Source: Sphingomonadales bacterium (lineage in GTDB: Bacteria > Pseudomonadota > Alphaproteobacteria > Sphingomonadales > Sphingomonadaceae). Taken from it: a DNA stretch of 53,585 bases. Positions 26,540-35,624 of this stretch are shown piece by piece. The stretch covers positions 1 to 53,585 of the forward strand of contig JAIXYT010000030.1 in NCBI GenBank assembly GCA_027490095.1. Reading direction: 5' to 3'. The notes under the pieces are model-generated. The model saw only the letters and a program-made list of their open reading frames with translations, ran no database searches and was not told where the DNA came from. Each line of letters starts with the position of its first letter. The stretch's first letter is position 1. The position numbers were made by a program, and so were the translations under genes.

Positions 26540-27994
26540 ATGCACGACATCAAGGCCATTCGCGCGGATCCCAACGCCTTCGACGCAGCGCTTGCCAAGC
26601 GTGGTATGCCGCCGCAAGCGAGTGTGATCGTAGAGCTAGATTCAGAAGTCCGACGCTTCGAGATGCAACGAGACTTACATCTCTCTCTTAAGAATGAGGC
26701 GAATTCCCAGATTGGTTTGCTGAAATCCGCTCAAAAGGCGGCACAATCCGTTTCCATGTTCTTTGTTCCTGGACTACAGTCAGATGCAGAGAAAATCGCT
26801 GATCTGAAGCAGAGATCTATTCGTAATGGCGAGTTAGCCTCATCTGCACAAGCGGCAGCTGAGCTCAAGAAGATTGAGCTAAAGGCAATCCTTGGCGCCT
26901 TGCCTAATCTTCCCGCTGGCGACGTGCCCGAGGGTGCGGACGAGGCAGGCAATATGGAGCAGAAGCACTGGGGCACCCCGCGCGAGGGGGGGCAGGAGCA
27001 TGATGCGTTGGCCCTGCGGCTCGGTTGGAATCCAGAAGCATCGGCCCGCCTCGCCGGCGCGCGGTTCATGGTACTTGGAGGCCCGCTTGCGCGCCTGCAT
27101 CGTGCTCTCGGCCAGTTCATGCTCGACCGGCAGGTCGCAGCTGGCTGGCAGGAAACTGTCGTGCCGCTGCTGGTGCGCGACCATGCCATGTTCGGGACAG
27201 GTCAGTTGCCTAAGTTTGCGAATGATCTGTTCTTCTCTGCAGATGACCCAAACCGTAGAAGACTTTTGGATGAGGCACTATCCAAACAGAATTTTGATCG
27301 GGTTATGAAGCAAGCTGTAGACGAAGGTAGGTCGCCGACGTCTGTATTGAATGCAGTGCTCGAGGCGGCCGACACAGCAGAGCAGTTTTGGCTGATCCCG
27401 ACTGCCGAAGTCAGCCTGACCAACCTGGTGCGCGAGCAGATCCTCGACGCCGGGACGCTGCCGCTGCGCCTGACCGCGCTGACGCCCTGCTTCCGGAGCG
27501 AGGCGGGGGCAGCGGGCAAGGACACCCGCGGCCTCATCCGCCAGCACCAGTTCGAGAAGGTGGAGCTGGTGACGATCTGCGCGCCCGACCAGTCCGAGGC
27601 CGAGCATGCGCGGATGGTGGAGGCGGCCGAAGCGGTCCTGGAGGCGCTGGAGCTGCCCTATCGCCGGATGCTGCTGTGCGCGGGCGACATGGGCTTTTCA
27701 GCTCGCAAGACCTATGACCTGGAGGTCTGGCTGCCGGGCGCGAAGGCCTATCGGGAGATCTCGTCCGTCTCCAACTGCGGGGATTTCCAGGCCCGCCGGA
27801 TGGACGCCCGCTTCAAGGCGCGGGGGGACAAGGGCACCAGCTTCGTCCACACCCTGAACGGATCGGGGCTGGCGGTGGGCCGCACGCTGGTCGCGGTGCT
27901 GGAGAACCACCAGGCCGCCGACGGCAGTGTCACGGTTCCGCAAGCACTTCGCCCCTACATGGGCGGCGTCGAAACACTCACACCCTCTGCCTGA
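26540..27994 (+). CDS. serS: Serine--tRNA ligase with two AT-rich insert blocks
   Basis: Charges tRNA-Ser (and tRNA-Sec) with serine. The catalytic core is intact: GTGQLPKF, IPTAEVSLTNLV, motif 2 CFRSEAGAAGKDTRGL from C317, and motif 3 GSGLAVGRTL near residue 441. At 484 residues it is some 55 longer than E. coli SerRS (430). The extra length falls in two blocks whose GC content (about 45%) is far below the surrounding ~67%: the N-terminal tRNA-binding coiled coil (about residues 20-122, with SVSMFFVPGLQSD inside) and residues 233-282 between motifs 1 and 2, where other SerRS have a short linker. ATG 26540 gives the standard start MHDIKAIRADP. It is followed by surE after 77 bp. Confidence 0.93.
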   Translation: MHDIKAIRADPNAFDAALAKRGMPPQASVIVELDSEVRRFEMQRDLHLSLKNEANSQIGLLKSAQKAAQSVSMFFVPGLQSDAEKIADLKQRSIRNGELASSAQAAAELKKIELKAILGALPNLPAGDVPEGADEAGNMEQKHWGTPREGGQEHDALALRLGWNPEASARLAGARFMVLGGPLARLHRALGQFMLDRQVAAGWQETVVPLLVRDHAMFGTGQLPKFANDLFFSADDPNRRRLLDEALSKQNFDRVMKQAVDEGRSPTSVLNAVLEAADTAEQFWLIPTAEVSLTNLVREQILDAGTLPLRLTALTPCFRSEAGAAGKDTRGLIRQHQFEKVELVTICAPDQSEAEHARMVEAAEAVLEALELPYRRMLLCAGDMGFSARKTYDLEVWLPGAKAYREISSVSNCGDFQARRMDARFKARGDKGTSFVHTLNGSGLAVGRTLVAVLENHQAADGSVTVPQALRPYMGGVETLTPSA

Positions 27995-28071
27995 GCAACG
28001 ATACCGGCCGCACCGCGGCTGCAAGCGCGACCGCGCGCCCGGAGCGAAGCGGAGGAGACAAAGGAAGACAG

Positions 28072-28830
28072 ATGCGGATTCTCCTCACCAACGACGACGG
28101 AATCAACGCGCCGGGTTTCGCAGCGCTGGAGCGGATCGCCGCACAGCTGTCCGACGATATCTGGATCGTGGCGCCGGCCGAGGAGCAATCGGGCGCGGGC
28201 CACAGCCTGACGCTGACCCGCCCGATCCGGGTGCGCGAGATCGGCCCGCGCCGCTTTGCCGTTGCCGGCACGCCAACCGACAGCGTGATGATGGCGCTGG
28301 GGCATCTGATGGGCGATCTGAGGCCCGACCTCATCCTGTCGGGCGTGAACCGGGGGCCCAACATGGCCGAGGATCTCACCTATTCCGGCACAGTCTCTGC
28401 GGCCATGGAAGGCACGCTAGCCGGCGTGCGCGCGATCGCGCTCAGCCAGCAGATGGCGGATTACACCCACGGCAAGGAAAGCTTTGCGGCCGCCGAGCTG
28501 ATGGGGCCCGACATCATCCGCAAGGTGGCAGCGGCCGACTGGGGTGACGGCGTGCTGGTGAACATCAACTTCCCCGCGCACGAACGACCGCTGGGTGTCC
28601 GCGTGACGGAGCAGGGGTTCCGCGATTACGGCCACATCCGGATCGATGCCCGCGTCGATCCGCGGGGCTTTCCCTATTACTGGTTCGGCTATGGCCGCGA
28701 AGTGGAAACGCCGGGGCACCGCACCGATCTCGAGGCGCTGCACGACGGCTATGTCTCGGTGACGCCGCTGCACCTCGATCTCACGCACCGGCAGACGCTG
28801 GCGGCGCTGCAGGCAACGCTGGAGAGCTGA
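28072..28830 (+). CDS. surE: 5'/3'-nucleotidase SurE
   Basis: A metal-dependent phosphatase acting on nucleoside monophosphates and polyphosphate, linked to stationary survival. 252 residues starting MRILLTNDDGINAPG (D8, D9 metal ligands), with SGVNRGPNM and YSGTVSAAMEG completing the site. The ribosome site AGGAAG is close before the ATG. serS-surE-(pcm)-LysM/M23 is a conserved alphaproteobacterial order; here pcm is absent and a PEP-CTERM gene stands between surE and the M23 gene. Confidence 0.96.
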   Translation: MRILLTNDDGINAPGFAALERIAAQLSDDIWIVAPAEEQSGAGHSLTLTRPIRVREIGPRRFAVAGTPTDSVMMALGHLMGDLRPDLILSGVNRGPNMAEDLTYSGTVSAAMEGTLAGVRAIALSQQMADYTHGKESFAAAELMGPDIIRKVAAADWGDGVLVNINFPAHERPLGVRVTEQGFRDYGHIRIDARVDPRGFPYYWFGYGREVETPGHRTDLEALHDGYVSVTPLHLDLTHRQTLAALQATLES

Positions 28831-28931
28831 GGGCCCAGTGCCCGCAGGTGGAATGGTTAACCCAGCGAGACGTGTCGGCAGGCTTTACACAATGGCGCTC
28901 TTCGGGTCGGTCGGCCCGCAGAGCATCGGAG

Positions 28932-28948
28932 TTGGCACTGTTCTTGCA
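28932..28948 (+). promoter_or_regulatory. Sigma-54 (-24/-12) promoter of the second PEP-CTERM gene
   Basis: TTGGCACTGTTCTTGCA matches the RpoN consensus YTGGCACGRNNNTTGCW at every defined position but one (T for the G after CAC). The GG and GC pairs are the required 12 bp apart. Transcription would begin near 28959, leaving a leader of about 38 nt before the ATG at 28997. Sigma-54 with the PrsK/PrsR pair is known to control PEP-CTERM genes in exosortase-carrying bacteria. Confidence 0.75.
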
Positions 28949-28996
28949 AAAAGAGGCCCATAGCAATTGGCATTGCCTTGCAGAAAGGGTCCTCAG

Positions 28997-29773
28997 ATGC
29001 GTTTCATTCCCGGTTTCCTCACCATTGCAGCAACAGCTGTTGCTGTCGCATCGCCGGCTGCGGCCGCTCTTCCGCTGGAGGGGGCCATCAGTGTCGACTG
29101 GTACACTGTTCAGCCCGGGCCGGTGAAGGCCAACCGGGATTTCCAGAACACCTGCTGCGGCGAACTCCGGCCCGACATGGTGCTGGGCACGCTGGGGCCC
29201 AACGGCCGGCCGATGTACAATGCGGCAAGCGCAGGCCCGGTGATCAAGGGCGTGTCGGGCACGGGCGAGCTCCAGTGGTGGACCCCCGGCACCACCGCCG
29301 GCGGCGACGTCGTCACCTCGACCGGCAGCGAGATAGTGTTCCTGCCGTTCAGCGACACCACGCTGTTCCCGACCAATGGAGCGGGCGGCTCGAACGGCGG
29401 CAACGCCGGTTTCCAGACGGCCCACTTCTACTTCGGCATCGGCAACTTCTCGTCGGACAACCTGCTGATCAGCTTCAACTTCGAAGCGGATGACGACCTC
29501 TTCCTGTTTGCCGACAGCAAATATGTGGGCGGGCTGGGTGGGGTGCACCCGATTACCGCCTCGGGGCCGTTCAGCTTCGTGGCTGCGCCCGGCACGACGC
29601 GGGTCGACATCTTCTTCGCAGACCGTCACACGACGGAGTCGGCCCTGAAGATGCGCGCGACCTTTGAAGTGCTGCCGGGCGGGGTGATTCCCGAGCCCGC
29701 CACCTGGGCGCTCCTCATCACCGGCTTCGGCCTTGTCGGCATGGTGGCCCGGCGCCGCCCGCTGGCCGCCTGA
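28997..29773 (+). CDS. PEPxxWA-CTERM exoprotein with fibro-slime-like domain (second of three)
   Basis: 258 residues: signal peptide to about A24, a long mature domain, then PEP at 232-234, TWALLITGFGLVGMV and a basic ARRR end. Residues about 143-225 (HFYFGIGNFSSD, ADDDLFLFADSKYVGGLGGV, VDIFFADRHTTESALKM) follow the fibro-slime/PA14-like domain pattern, where a buried LGGVH and a DIFFAxRHTT strand are diagnostic, suggesting a carbohydrate- or adhesion-related matrix protein. Two adjacent Cys (53-54) may form a disulfide. It is monocistronic between its own sigma-54 promoter (28932-28948) and a strong terminator (29790-29825). Confidence 0.9.
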   Translation: MRFIPGFLTIAATAVAVASPAAAALPLEGAISVDWYTVQPGPVKANRDFQNTCCGELRPDMVLGTLGPNGRPMYNAASAGPVIKGVSGTGELQWWTPGTTAGGDVVTSTGSEIVFLPFSDTTLFPTNGAGGSNGGNAGFQTAHFYFGIGNFSSDNLLISFNFEADDDLFLFADSKYVGGLGGVHPITASGPFSFVAAPGTTRVDIFFADRHTTESALKMRATFEVLPGGVIPEPATWALLITGFGLVGMVARRRPLAA

Positions 29774-29789
29774 CGACACTGTCGACGTG

Positions 29790-29825
29790 AAAAAGGGCCC
29801 TGCCGCGCGCGGCAGGGCCCTTTTT
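29790..29825 (+). terminator. Strong rho-independent terminator
   Basis: AAAAAGGGCCCTGCCGC pairs perfectly with GCGGCAGGGCCCTTTTT around a GC loop, 16 bp after the PEP-CTERM stop, with the U-run at the end of the stem. The A-run on the other side makes it bidirectional in principle. Confidence 0.93.
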
Positions 29826-30155
29826 CGTCTGCCTGCCCTGGGCGGCGCAGTCTGAACTCTTTCAGACAGCAAAGGGGCGGTGAAGCCCCAGCTCCACCGC
29901 CCCTGCCGTGACGAACCTGTCCCGTGCCGGCGTTTGCCCCCGCCGACCCGATGGTATTGCATGTCACATGCCAACTGCAGCGGGATTCTTTTGCACTTGC
30001 GAGTCAGGTGCTTACGAGACAGGCCCCGACTTCGTCGATCGCCCGATTGTAAAGGATTCCGACAGTTCGGTCCTTGTCATCCGTTTGTCGCGGGAAGGCA
30101 CCGGACATCGCGGCCGTGGATTCCCTCTCCTGCTTCCATGCGGTAAGCGGCCCGG
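29826..30155. other. Gene-free, hairpin-rich stretch before the LysM/M23 gene
   Basis: 330 bp after the terminator without a supportable gene. It contains TCTGAA-CTCT-TTCAGA (29851-29866), a 9-bp stem GGGGCGGTG/CACCGCCCC (29874-29903) and the 13-bp palindrome GCATGTCACATGC (29959-29971). A possible -35 TTGCAC with TACGAG 16 bp later lies around 29993-30020. It must contain the promoter of the LysM/M23 gene, since the terminator isolates that gene from surE. A small RNA cannot be excluded. Confidence 0.5.
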
Positions 30156-31064
30156 GTGCCTCGCTCGACGCGCCCCTTCAACCGTCTGCGCCCGCTGGTG
30201 CCGGCCGTCCTGCTGCTGGTGGGGGCCTGCACTGCCTCGGCTCCGCCGCGTCCGCAGCAGGCGAGCCGACCGCCGGCCGCAAAGCCGACGCCGCCTGCAA
30301 AGCAGGGCCCGCGCTGGCAGGCTGTGCCGGCCAGGGCCGACGGCGCGGCGGTGCCGGGCGGTCGCCGCCACATCGTGAAGCGCGGCGAAACCGGGATCGC
30401 GATTGCCAACGCCTACAAGGTGCCCTGGGGGCGCATCGCGGCTGCGAACGGCCTCGACCGGGATTCGATCCTGCAGGTCGGCCAGGCCCTGTTCGTGCCG
30501 ACCGGGTCCGCGCCCCCTCCTGCGAAGCCGGCAAAGCCCGGCACAGCGGCGCAACCGCCGAGCCGGTCGGCTGGCTTCGAGCTCGATCTCGACGACCTGA
30601 TCACCGGCTCGGCGCCGGCGCGCGAGGGGCCGTCGTCGGCGCAGGCGGCGCCCCGCCCCGCGACGCCGGCCGTGCAGGCGACGGTGCCTTCGCTGGCATG
30701 GCCGGTGGACGGCCGGGTCATCCTGTCGCGCTATGGCCCCAAGCCCGGCGGGCGCGTGAACGACGGGGTGAACATCAAGACCACGCAGGGTGCCGCGGTT
30801 CGGGCAGCCGCGGGCGGAGAGGTGATCTACGTGGGTGATGCCATCGCGGGCTTCGGGCTGATGATGCTGGTGCGTCACCCCGGCGGCACCGTTACAGCCT
30901 ACGGGCACCTGGAGGATGCGCTTGCCGACCGCGGCGACAGGGTGGAGCGCGGCCAGCCGATCGCCCGCGCAGGGCGCAGCGGAAACGTGACCGAGCCGCA
31001 GCTCCACTTCCAGCTCCGCCAGGGCCGGCGAACCCTCGATCCGCTGACCTATCTGCCGCGCTAG
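30156..31064 (+). CDS. Lipoprotein with LysM and degenerate M23 (LytM) domain, NlpD-like
   Basis: 302 residues. A lipobox LLLVGAC puts the lipid on C25; a Pro/Ala linker follows, LysM spans about 70-115 (HIVKRGETGIAIANAYKVPW), then a second linker and an M23 domain at about 185-300. The zinc ligands are lost: the first His and the Asp of HxxxD are Asn in GRVNDGVNI, and the first His of HLHF is Gln in EPQLHFQ; only YGHL and one His remain. As in E. coli NlpD and EnvC, it is therefore probably an activator of amidases at the septum, not a peptidase. GTG 30156 is the likely start. Its usual partner surE lies upstream, cut off by the PEP-CTERM gene. Confidence 0.85.
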   Translation: MPRSTRPFNRLRPLVPAVLLLVGACTASAPPRPQQASRPPAAKPTPPAKQGPRWQAVPARADGAAVPGGRRHIVKRGETGIAIANAYKVPWGRIAAANGLDRDSILQVGQALFVPTGSAPPPAKPAKPGTAAQPPSRSAGFELDLDDLITGSAPAREGPSSAQAAPRPATPAVQATVPSLAWPVDGRVILSRYGPKPGGRVNDGVNIKTTQGAAVRAAAGGEVIYVGDAIAGFGLMMLVRHPGGTVTAYGHLEDALADRGDRVERGQPIARAGRSGNVTEPQLHFQLRQGRRTLDPLTYLPR

Positions 31065-31082
31065 CCCTCGGGCGGCTGCCCG

Positions 31083-31709
31083 TCAGCGTGCCGGGCAGGT
31101 CGCCTCGCTGTTCACCGCGAAGCTGGTGCTGCTGGCATTGTTCGGTGTCGCCAGCGTCAGGTCCACCCGGGCCGGCGTTCCGGACCGGGTCGTCAGGCGG
31201 ATCAGGCGGCAACTGTCGGGGAAGCAGTCCTGCACGGTGGGGTCCTCGGCGGCAGGGGTGCGCCCGCCGCTCGTGCGCAGGTGGGTGATGGTCACGGCTG
31301 CCGCTGGCGGGGCCGTCAGCGTCACATCCTGCCAGCCGGCATTGGCCCCCCGCACGGCAATGATGTTGTTGAGGCTGGGCGAACCAGGGCACTGCATCGT
31401 CGGGCGCTGCTGGCCTGAAATGGTGCGCACGGGCCCCAGCGGCAGAGCGGCATAGCAGTCCCGCCGCGGCTCCCTGTCCTCCATGCGCGCCGGCCCGGGC
31501 TGGCGACACCGGGTGACAGGCCCCACTGTTTCGGTGGTGAAGCCACGCGGACAGGTGAAGCCCCGGGGTGTGAGCTGGGCCGGGATCACATTGTCCGGGC
31601 CCCGAACCTCCACGCGGGCCGTTGCCGGAAGCGTTGCGCAATGGCTGTTCTGGGCAAATGCCGGCGTCGTGATGGCTGCGCACATGCCAAGAACTGTCAG
31701 ACCACGCAT
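31083..31709 (-). CDS. Secreted cysteine-rich protein of unknown function
   Basis: 208 residues. A signal peptide (MRGLTVLGMCAAITTPAFAQ) is followed by a mature part with eight cysteines (HCATL, FTCPRGF, RCRQ, DCYA, QCPG, DCFPDSC, TCPAR), which could give four disulfides, and a C-terminal beta-rich stretch resembling an Ig/BACON-like sandwich. The ribosome site GGGGAG before the ATG is good. I recognise no family. It is divergent from gyrA and convergent with the LysM/M23 gene, so probably monocistronic. Confidence 0.75.
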   Translation of the reverse strand: MRGLTVLGMCAAITTPAFAQNSHCATLPATARVEVRGPDNVIPAQLTPRGFTCPRGFTTETVGPVTRCRQPGPARMEDREPRRDCYAALPLGPVRTISGQQRPTMQCPGSPSLNNIIAVRGANAGWQDVTLTAPPAAAVTITHLRTSGGRTPAAEDPTVQDCFPDSCRLIRLTTRSGTPARVDLTLATPNNASSTSFAVNSEATCPAR

Positions 31710-31846
31710 GAAGAATCTCCCCTTGTTGCGCCGCCAGTCTGCACCAGTGGCCCGTTGCTGAGAACCCGCCTTGGCCCGGCTTTTTTGTCGGTCGGGGCAG
31801 CGCTTCGCGATTCCCCTTTTCCCCGAAGCTCGCTAGGGGTTCCAGC

Positions 31847-34582
31847 ATGAGCGACACGATCGAAGAGACACCTTCCGCGCCGGGCAGCGACATCGCGCCC
31901 ATCAGCCTCGTGGAGGAGATGCGCACCTCCTATCTCGACTATGCGATGTCGGTCATCGTCTCGCGCGCGCTGCCCGACGTGCGCGACGGGCTGAAGCCCG
32001 TTCACCGGCGGATCCTGTTCGCGAGCCAGGAGAATGGCTTCACCAGCGGGAAGCCGTTCCGCAAGTCGGCCCGGATCGTCGGCGACGTGATGGGTAAGTA
32101 TCACCCGCATGGCGACAGCGCGATCTACGACGCGCTGGCCCGGATGGCGCAGGACTGGTCGATGCGGCTGACGCTGATCGACGGCCAGGGCAATTTCGGC
32201 AGCATGGACCCGGACCCGCCGGCGGCCATGCGCTACACCGAGGCGCGGCTGTCGAAGGCGGCCGAGGCCCTGCTCGACGATCTCGACAAGGACACGGTCG
32301 ACTTCGTTCCCAACTATGATGGGCAGGAGCGCGAGCCGAGCGTGCTGCCGGCGCGGTTCCCGAACCTGCTGGTGAACGGCGCGGGCGGGATTGCGGTGGG
32401 CATGGCGACCAACATCGCGCCGCACAATCTGGGCGAGGTGATCGACGCCTGCCTTGCGTATCTCGACGATCGCGCGGTCTCGTCCGAGGCCTTGATGGCG
32501 CATGTGCCGGCGCCCGACTTCCCGACGGGCGCGCTGATCCTGCGCACCAACGGCATCGCATCTGCGATGACGACGGGTCGCGGTTCCATCCTGATGCGAT
32601 CGCGCCATGTGATCGAGGACAGGCGGGGAACCGGGCAGCAGATCGTGCTGACGGAGATTCCCTACCAGGTGGGCAAGGCCGGGCTGGTCGAGAAGATCGC
32701 CGAGGCGGTCAAGGACAAGCGCATCGAGGGCGTGTCGGACCTGCGCGACGAGAGCAACCGCGAGGGCGTGCGGATCGTGCTGGAGCTGAAGCGCGATGCG
32801 GTCCCCGAGGTGGTCCTGAACCAGCTCTGGCGGCACACGCCGGCGCAATCGAGCTTCGCGGTCAACATGCTTGCACTGCGCGGCGGGCGCCCCGAGCAGC
32901 TGTCGCTTCGCGACGTCATCGAGGCCTTCATCGCCTTCCGCGAAGAGGTGATCGGCCGCCGGTCGCGCTTCCTGCTGGCCAAGGCGCGGGATCGCGCCCA
33001 CCTGCTGCTCGGCCTTGTCATAGCGGTGTCAAACCTTGACGAGGTGGTCGCGATCATCCGCGGCTCCGCCTCGCCGGCGGACGCGCGCGAGGCGCTGATG
33101 GCGCGGGCCTGGCCGGTCGCCGAGATCGCGCCCTATCTGAAGCTCGTCGACGATGCCGAGCTGGAGATGGAGGGCGAGGACCTGACGGCAGGCACCTATC
33201 GCCTGTCCGAACTTCAGGTCCGCGCGATCCTCGATCTCAGGCTGCATCGGCTTACCGCACTGGGCCGCGACGAGATCGGCGGCGAGCTGAAGGAGCTTGC
33301 CGACACGATCGCCGACCTGCTGGACATCCTGTCGAGCCGCGCCCGGCTGGAGCAGGTGATGCGCGACGAGCTGACGGCGGTGCGCGACCAGTTCGCGACC
33401 CCGCGCCGATCGGAGATCGTCCAGGCCGACGATGTGGAAGACGAAGACCTGATCGCCCGCGAGGACATGGTCGTGACCGTCACCCACTCGGGCTGGATCA
33501 AGCGCGTGAGCCTTGACAGCTATCGCGCGCAGAAGCGCGGCGGCAAGGGCCGGCAGGGCATGGCGACCAAGGAAGAGGATGTCATTACCGCGCTGTTCGT
33601 CGCCATGACGCACGCGCCGGTGCTGTTCTTCTCGACCTTGGGCAAGGTCTATCGGATGAAGGTCTGGAAGCTGCCCGAGGGCACGCCCCAGTCCAAGGGC
33701 AGGGCCATGGCGAACCTGCTGCCGCTGGAGCCCGGCGAGACCATCCGGACGGTTCTTCCGCTGCCCGAGGACGAGGCCGAATGGGGCCAGCTGCACGTGA
33801 TGTTCGCGACCGCGCGCGGCCTGGTGCGCCGCAACAGCATGGACGCGTTTGCCAATGTGCCGTCCAACGGCAAGCTGGCCATGCGCTTCGAGGATGGCTC
33901 CGACGACCGGCTGATCGGCGTTGCCCTGTGCCACGAAAGCCAGGACATCCTGCTGGCCGCGCGCTCGGGCAAGGCCGTGCGCTTCGAGGCGACGGCCGTG
34001 CGCGAGTTCCAGTCGCGCACGTCGACCGGCGTGCGCGGCATGGACCTGGAAGCGGGGGACGAGGTGATCTCGCTGTCGGTGCTGCGCCGTGTGGGCACCA
34101 CGACCGAGGAGCGCGAGGCCTATCTGAAGTCCGCCGCGTGGAAGAATGATCCGCAGCCGCTCGACGGGCTGTCGGATGAGCGCTTTGCCCATATGGCCGA
34201 GGCCGAGCAGTTCATCCTGACGATCACCGCGAACGGCTTTGGCAAGCGCAGTTCGGCGTACGAATATCGCCGCACCAACCGCGGCGGGAAGGGGATCGTC
34301 AACATCGACACCTCGGAACGCAACGGCCATGTCGTGGCGAGCTTCCCTGTCGAACCCACCGAACAGCTGATGCTGGTGACCGACCAGGGCAAGCTGATCC
34401 GCATGCCGGTGAAGCATATCCGCATCGCCGGCCGCGCGACCCAGGGCGTGACCCTGTTCAAGGTGAACGATGCCGAGCAGGTCGTCTCGGCCGCACGTAT
34501 CCGCGAGAGCGACGACGAGGACGGCGACGAAGGCAACATGGCGGAAACGCCCGGCGACGCATCGGAGCCTGCAGCGGAATGA
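31847..34582 (+). CDS. gyrA: DNA gyrase subunit A
   Basis: Breaks and rejoins DNA to introduce negative supercoils, as A2B2 with GyrB. 911 residues: the winged-helix/tower region with [20 protein letters not shown] (28-47), catalytic Y130 in AAMRYTE, coiled coil, and the C-terminal beta-pinwheel. The GyrA box QKRGGKG (562-568) proves gyrase and not topoisomerase IV. In the quinolone region, S91 and D95 (GDSAIYD; S83 and D87 in E. coli) are the susceptible residues. The tail is acidic ([10 protein letters not shown]). It is followed by tsaD after 7 bp. Confidence 0.96.
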   Translation: MSDTIEETPSAPGSDIAPISLVEEMRTSYLDYAMSVIVSRALPDVRDGLKPVHRRILFASQENGFTSGKPFRKSARIVGDVMGKYHPHGDSAIYDALARMAQDWSMRLTLIDGQGNFGSMDPDPPAAMRYTEARLSKAAEALLDDLDKDTVDFVPNYDGQEREPSVLPARFPNLLVNGAGGIAVGMATNIAPHNLGEVIDACLAYLDDRAVSSEALMAHVPAPDFPTGALILRTNGIASAMTTGRGSILMRSRHVIEDRRGTGQQIVLTEIPYQVGKAGLVEKIAEAVKDKRIEGVSDLRDESNREGVRIVLELKRDAVPEVVLNQLWRHTPAQSSFAVNMLALRGGRPEQLSLRDVIEAFIAFREEVIGRRSRFLLAKARDRAHLLLGLVIAVSNLDEVVAIIRGSASPADAREALMARAWPVAEIAPYLKLVDDAELEMEGEDLTAGTYRLSELQVRAILDLRLHRLTALGRDEIGGELKELADTIADLLDILSSRARLEQVMRDELTAVRDQFATPRRSEIVQADDVEDEDLIAREDMVVTVTHSGWIKRVSLDSYRAQKRGGKGRQGMATKEEDVITALFVAMTHAPVLFFSTLGKVYRMKVWKLPEGTPQSKGRAMANLLPLEPGETIRTVLPLPEDEAEWGQLHVMFATARGLVRRNSMDAFANVPSNGKLAMRFEDGSDDRLIGVALCHESQDILLAARSGKAVRFEATAVREFQSRTSTGVRGMDLEAGDEVISLSVLRRVGTTTEEREAYLKSAAWKNDPQPLDGLSDERFAHMAEAEQFILTITANGFGKRSSAYEYRRTNRGGKGIVNIDTSERNGHVVASFPVEPTEQLMLVTDQGKLIRMPVKHIRIAGRATQGVTLFKVNDAEQVVSAARIRESDDEDGDEGNMAETPGDASEPAAE

Positions 34583-34589
34583 CCGCCGG

Positions 34590-35624
34590 ATGACCCTGGT
34601 GCTCGGCATCGAGTCGAGCTGTGACGAAACCGCGGTTGCCCTCGTCACCGCCGACCGACGCGTGCTCGCCGAACGGATCGCCAGCCAGGAGGCGGAGCAT
34701 CGCCCGTTCGGCGGCGTGGTGCCCGAGCTTGCCGCGCGTGCGCACGCCGAGCGCATCGCGCCGATGGTGGAGGCCGTGCTGGCAGAGACCGGACTGTCGT
34801 TGAACGATGTCGATGCGATTGCCGCCACTGCCGGCCCCGGCCTCGTTGGCGGCGTCATGGTGGGGCTCGTGACGGGGAAGGCGCTCGCCTTTGCGGCCGG
34901 CAAGCCTTTGTGGGGCATCAACCATCTCGAAGGCCACGCACTGTCCCCTCGGCTGGTCGACCCGGACCTCGCCTTTCCCTACCTGCTTCTCCTCGTTTCG
35001 GGCGGCCACTGCCAGCTGATCGCGGTGGAGGGCGTCGGCCGCTACCGCAGGCTTGCGACCACCATCGACGATGCGGCCGGCGAGGCGTTCGACAAGGTCG
35101 CGAAGATGCTGGGCCTGGGATTTCCAGGCGGCCCTGCGGTCGAAAATGCTGCGCAGCATGGCGACCCCAAGGCCGTGCCTTTGCCGCGCCCGCTGGTGGG
35201 TTCCGGCGAGCCGCATTTCAGCTTTGCGGGGCTCAAGACGGCCGTTCTCCGCGCGGTGCAATCCGGCCTGCACGGCCCTGCCGACATTGCAGCAAGCTTC
35301 CAGGCTGCGGTCACCGATTGCCTGGCCGACCGGACGCGCCTCGCCATCCGTGCAATGCCTGAGGCAACCGCGCTGGTGGTGGCAGGTGGCGTTGCAGCCA
35401 ATGGTGCCGTTCGTGCTGCGCTGAAGCAGGTGGCGAGCGCCCACGCCCTCCCCTTCCTTGCGCCCCCGTTGCGGCTGTGCACCGACAATGCCGCGATGAT
35501 CGCCTGGGCCGCGCAGGAACGGATCGCGGCCGGCCTTTCGCCGGAGCCGGATCCGCAGGCCCGCCCCCGCTGGCCGCTGGACCCGGCGGCTGAAGCCGTG
35601 CGCGGGGCAGGGGTCAAGGCGTGA
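34590..35624 (+). CDS. tsaD: tRNA N6-threonylcarbamoyladenosine transferase TsaD
   Basis: Transfers the threonylcarbamoyl group to A37 of ANN-decoding tRNAs, with TsaB and TsaE. 344 residues of ASKHA fold: [15 protein letters not shown] at the start, [11 protein letters not shown] with the metal-binding His pair, [10 protein letters not shown], and [17 protein letters not shown] 34590 follows the gyrA stop by 7 bp; the ribosome site is weak. It overlaps gpsA by 4 nt (GTGA). Confidence 0.95.
   Translation: MTLVLGIESSCDETAVALVTADRRVLAERIASQEAEHRPFGGVVPELAARAHAERIAPMVEAVLAETGLSLNDVDAIAATAGPGLVGGVMVGLVTGKALAFAAGKPLWGINHLEGHALSPRLVDPDLAFPYLLLLVSGGHCQLIAVEGVGRYRRLATTIDDAAGEAFDKVAKMLGLGFPGGPAVENAAQHGDPKAVPLPRPLVGSGEPHFSFAGLKTAVLRAVQSGLHGPADIAASFQAAVTDCLADRTRLAIRAMPEATALVVAGGVAANGAVRAALKQVASAHALPFLAPPLRLCTDNAAMIAWAAQERIAAGLSPEPDPQARPRWPLDPAAEAVRGAGVKA

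Noticed and set aside
28968-28985. A second sigma-54-like element ATTGGCATTGCCTTGCAG
   Set aside because: The GG and GC pairs are 11 bp apart, one short of the required spacing; the element at 28932 fits better.
31920-32140. Quinolone-resistance mutation in gyrA
   Set aside because: The positions equal to E. coli S83 and D87 are Ser91 and Asp95, the susceptible forms.
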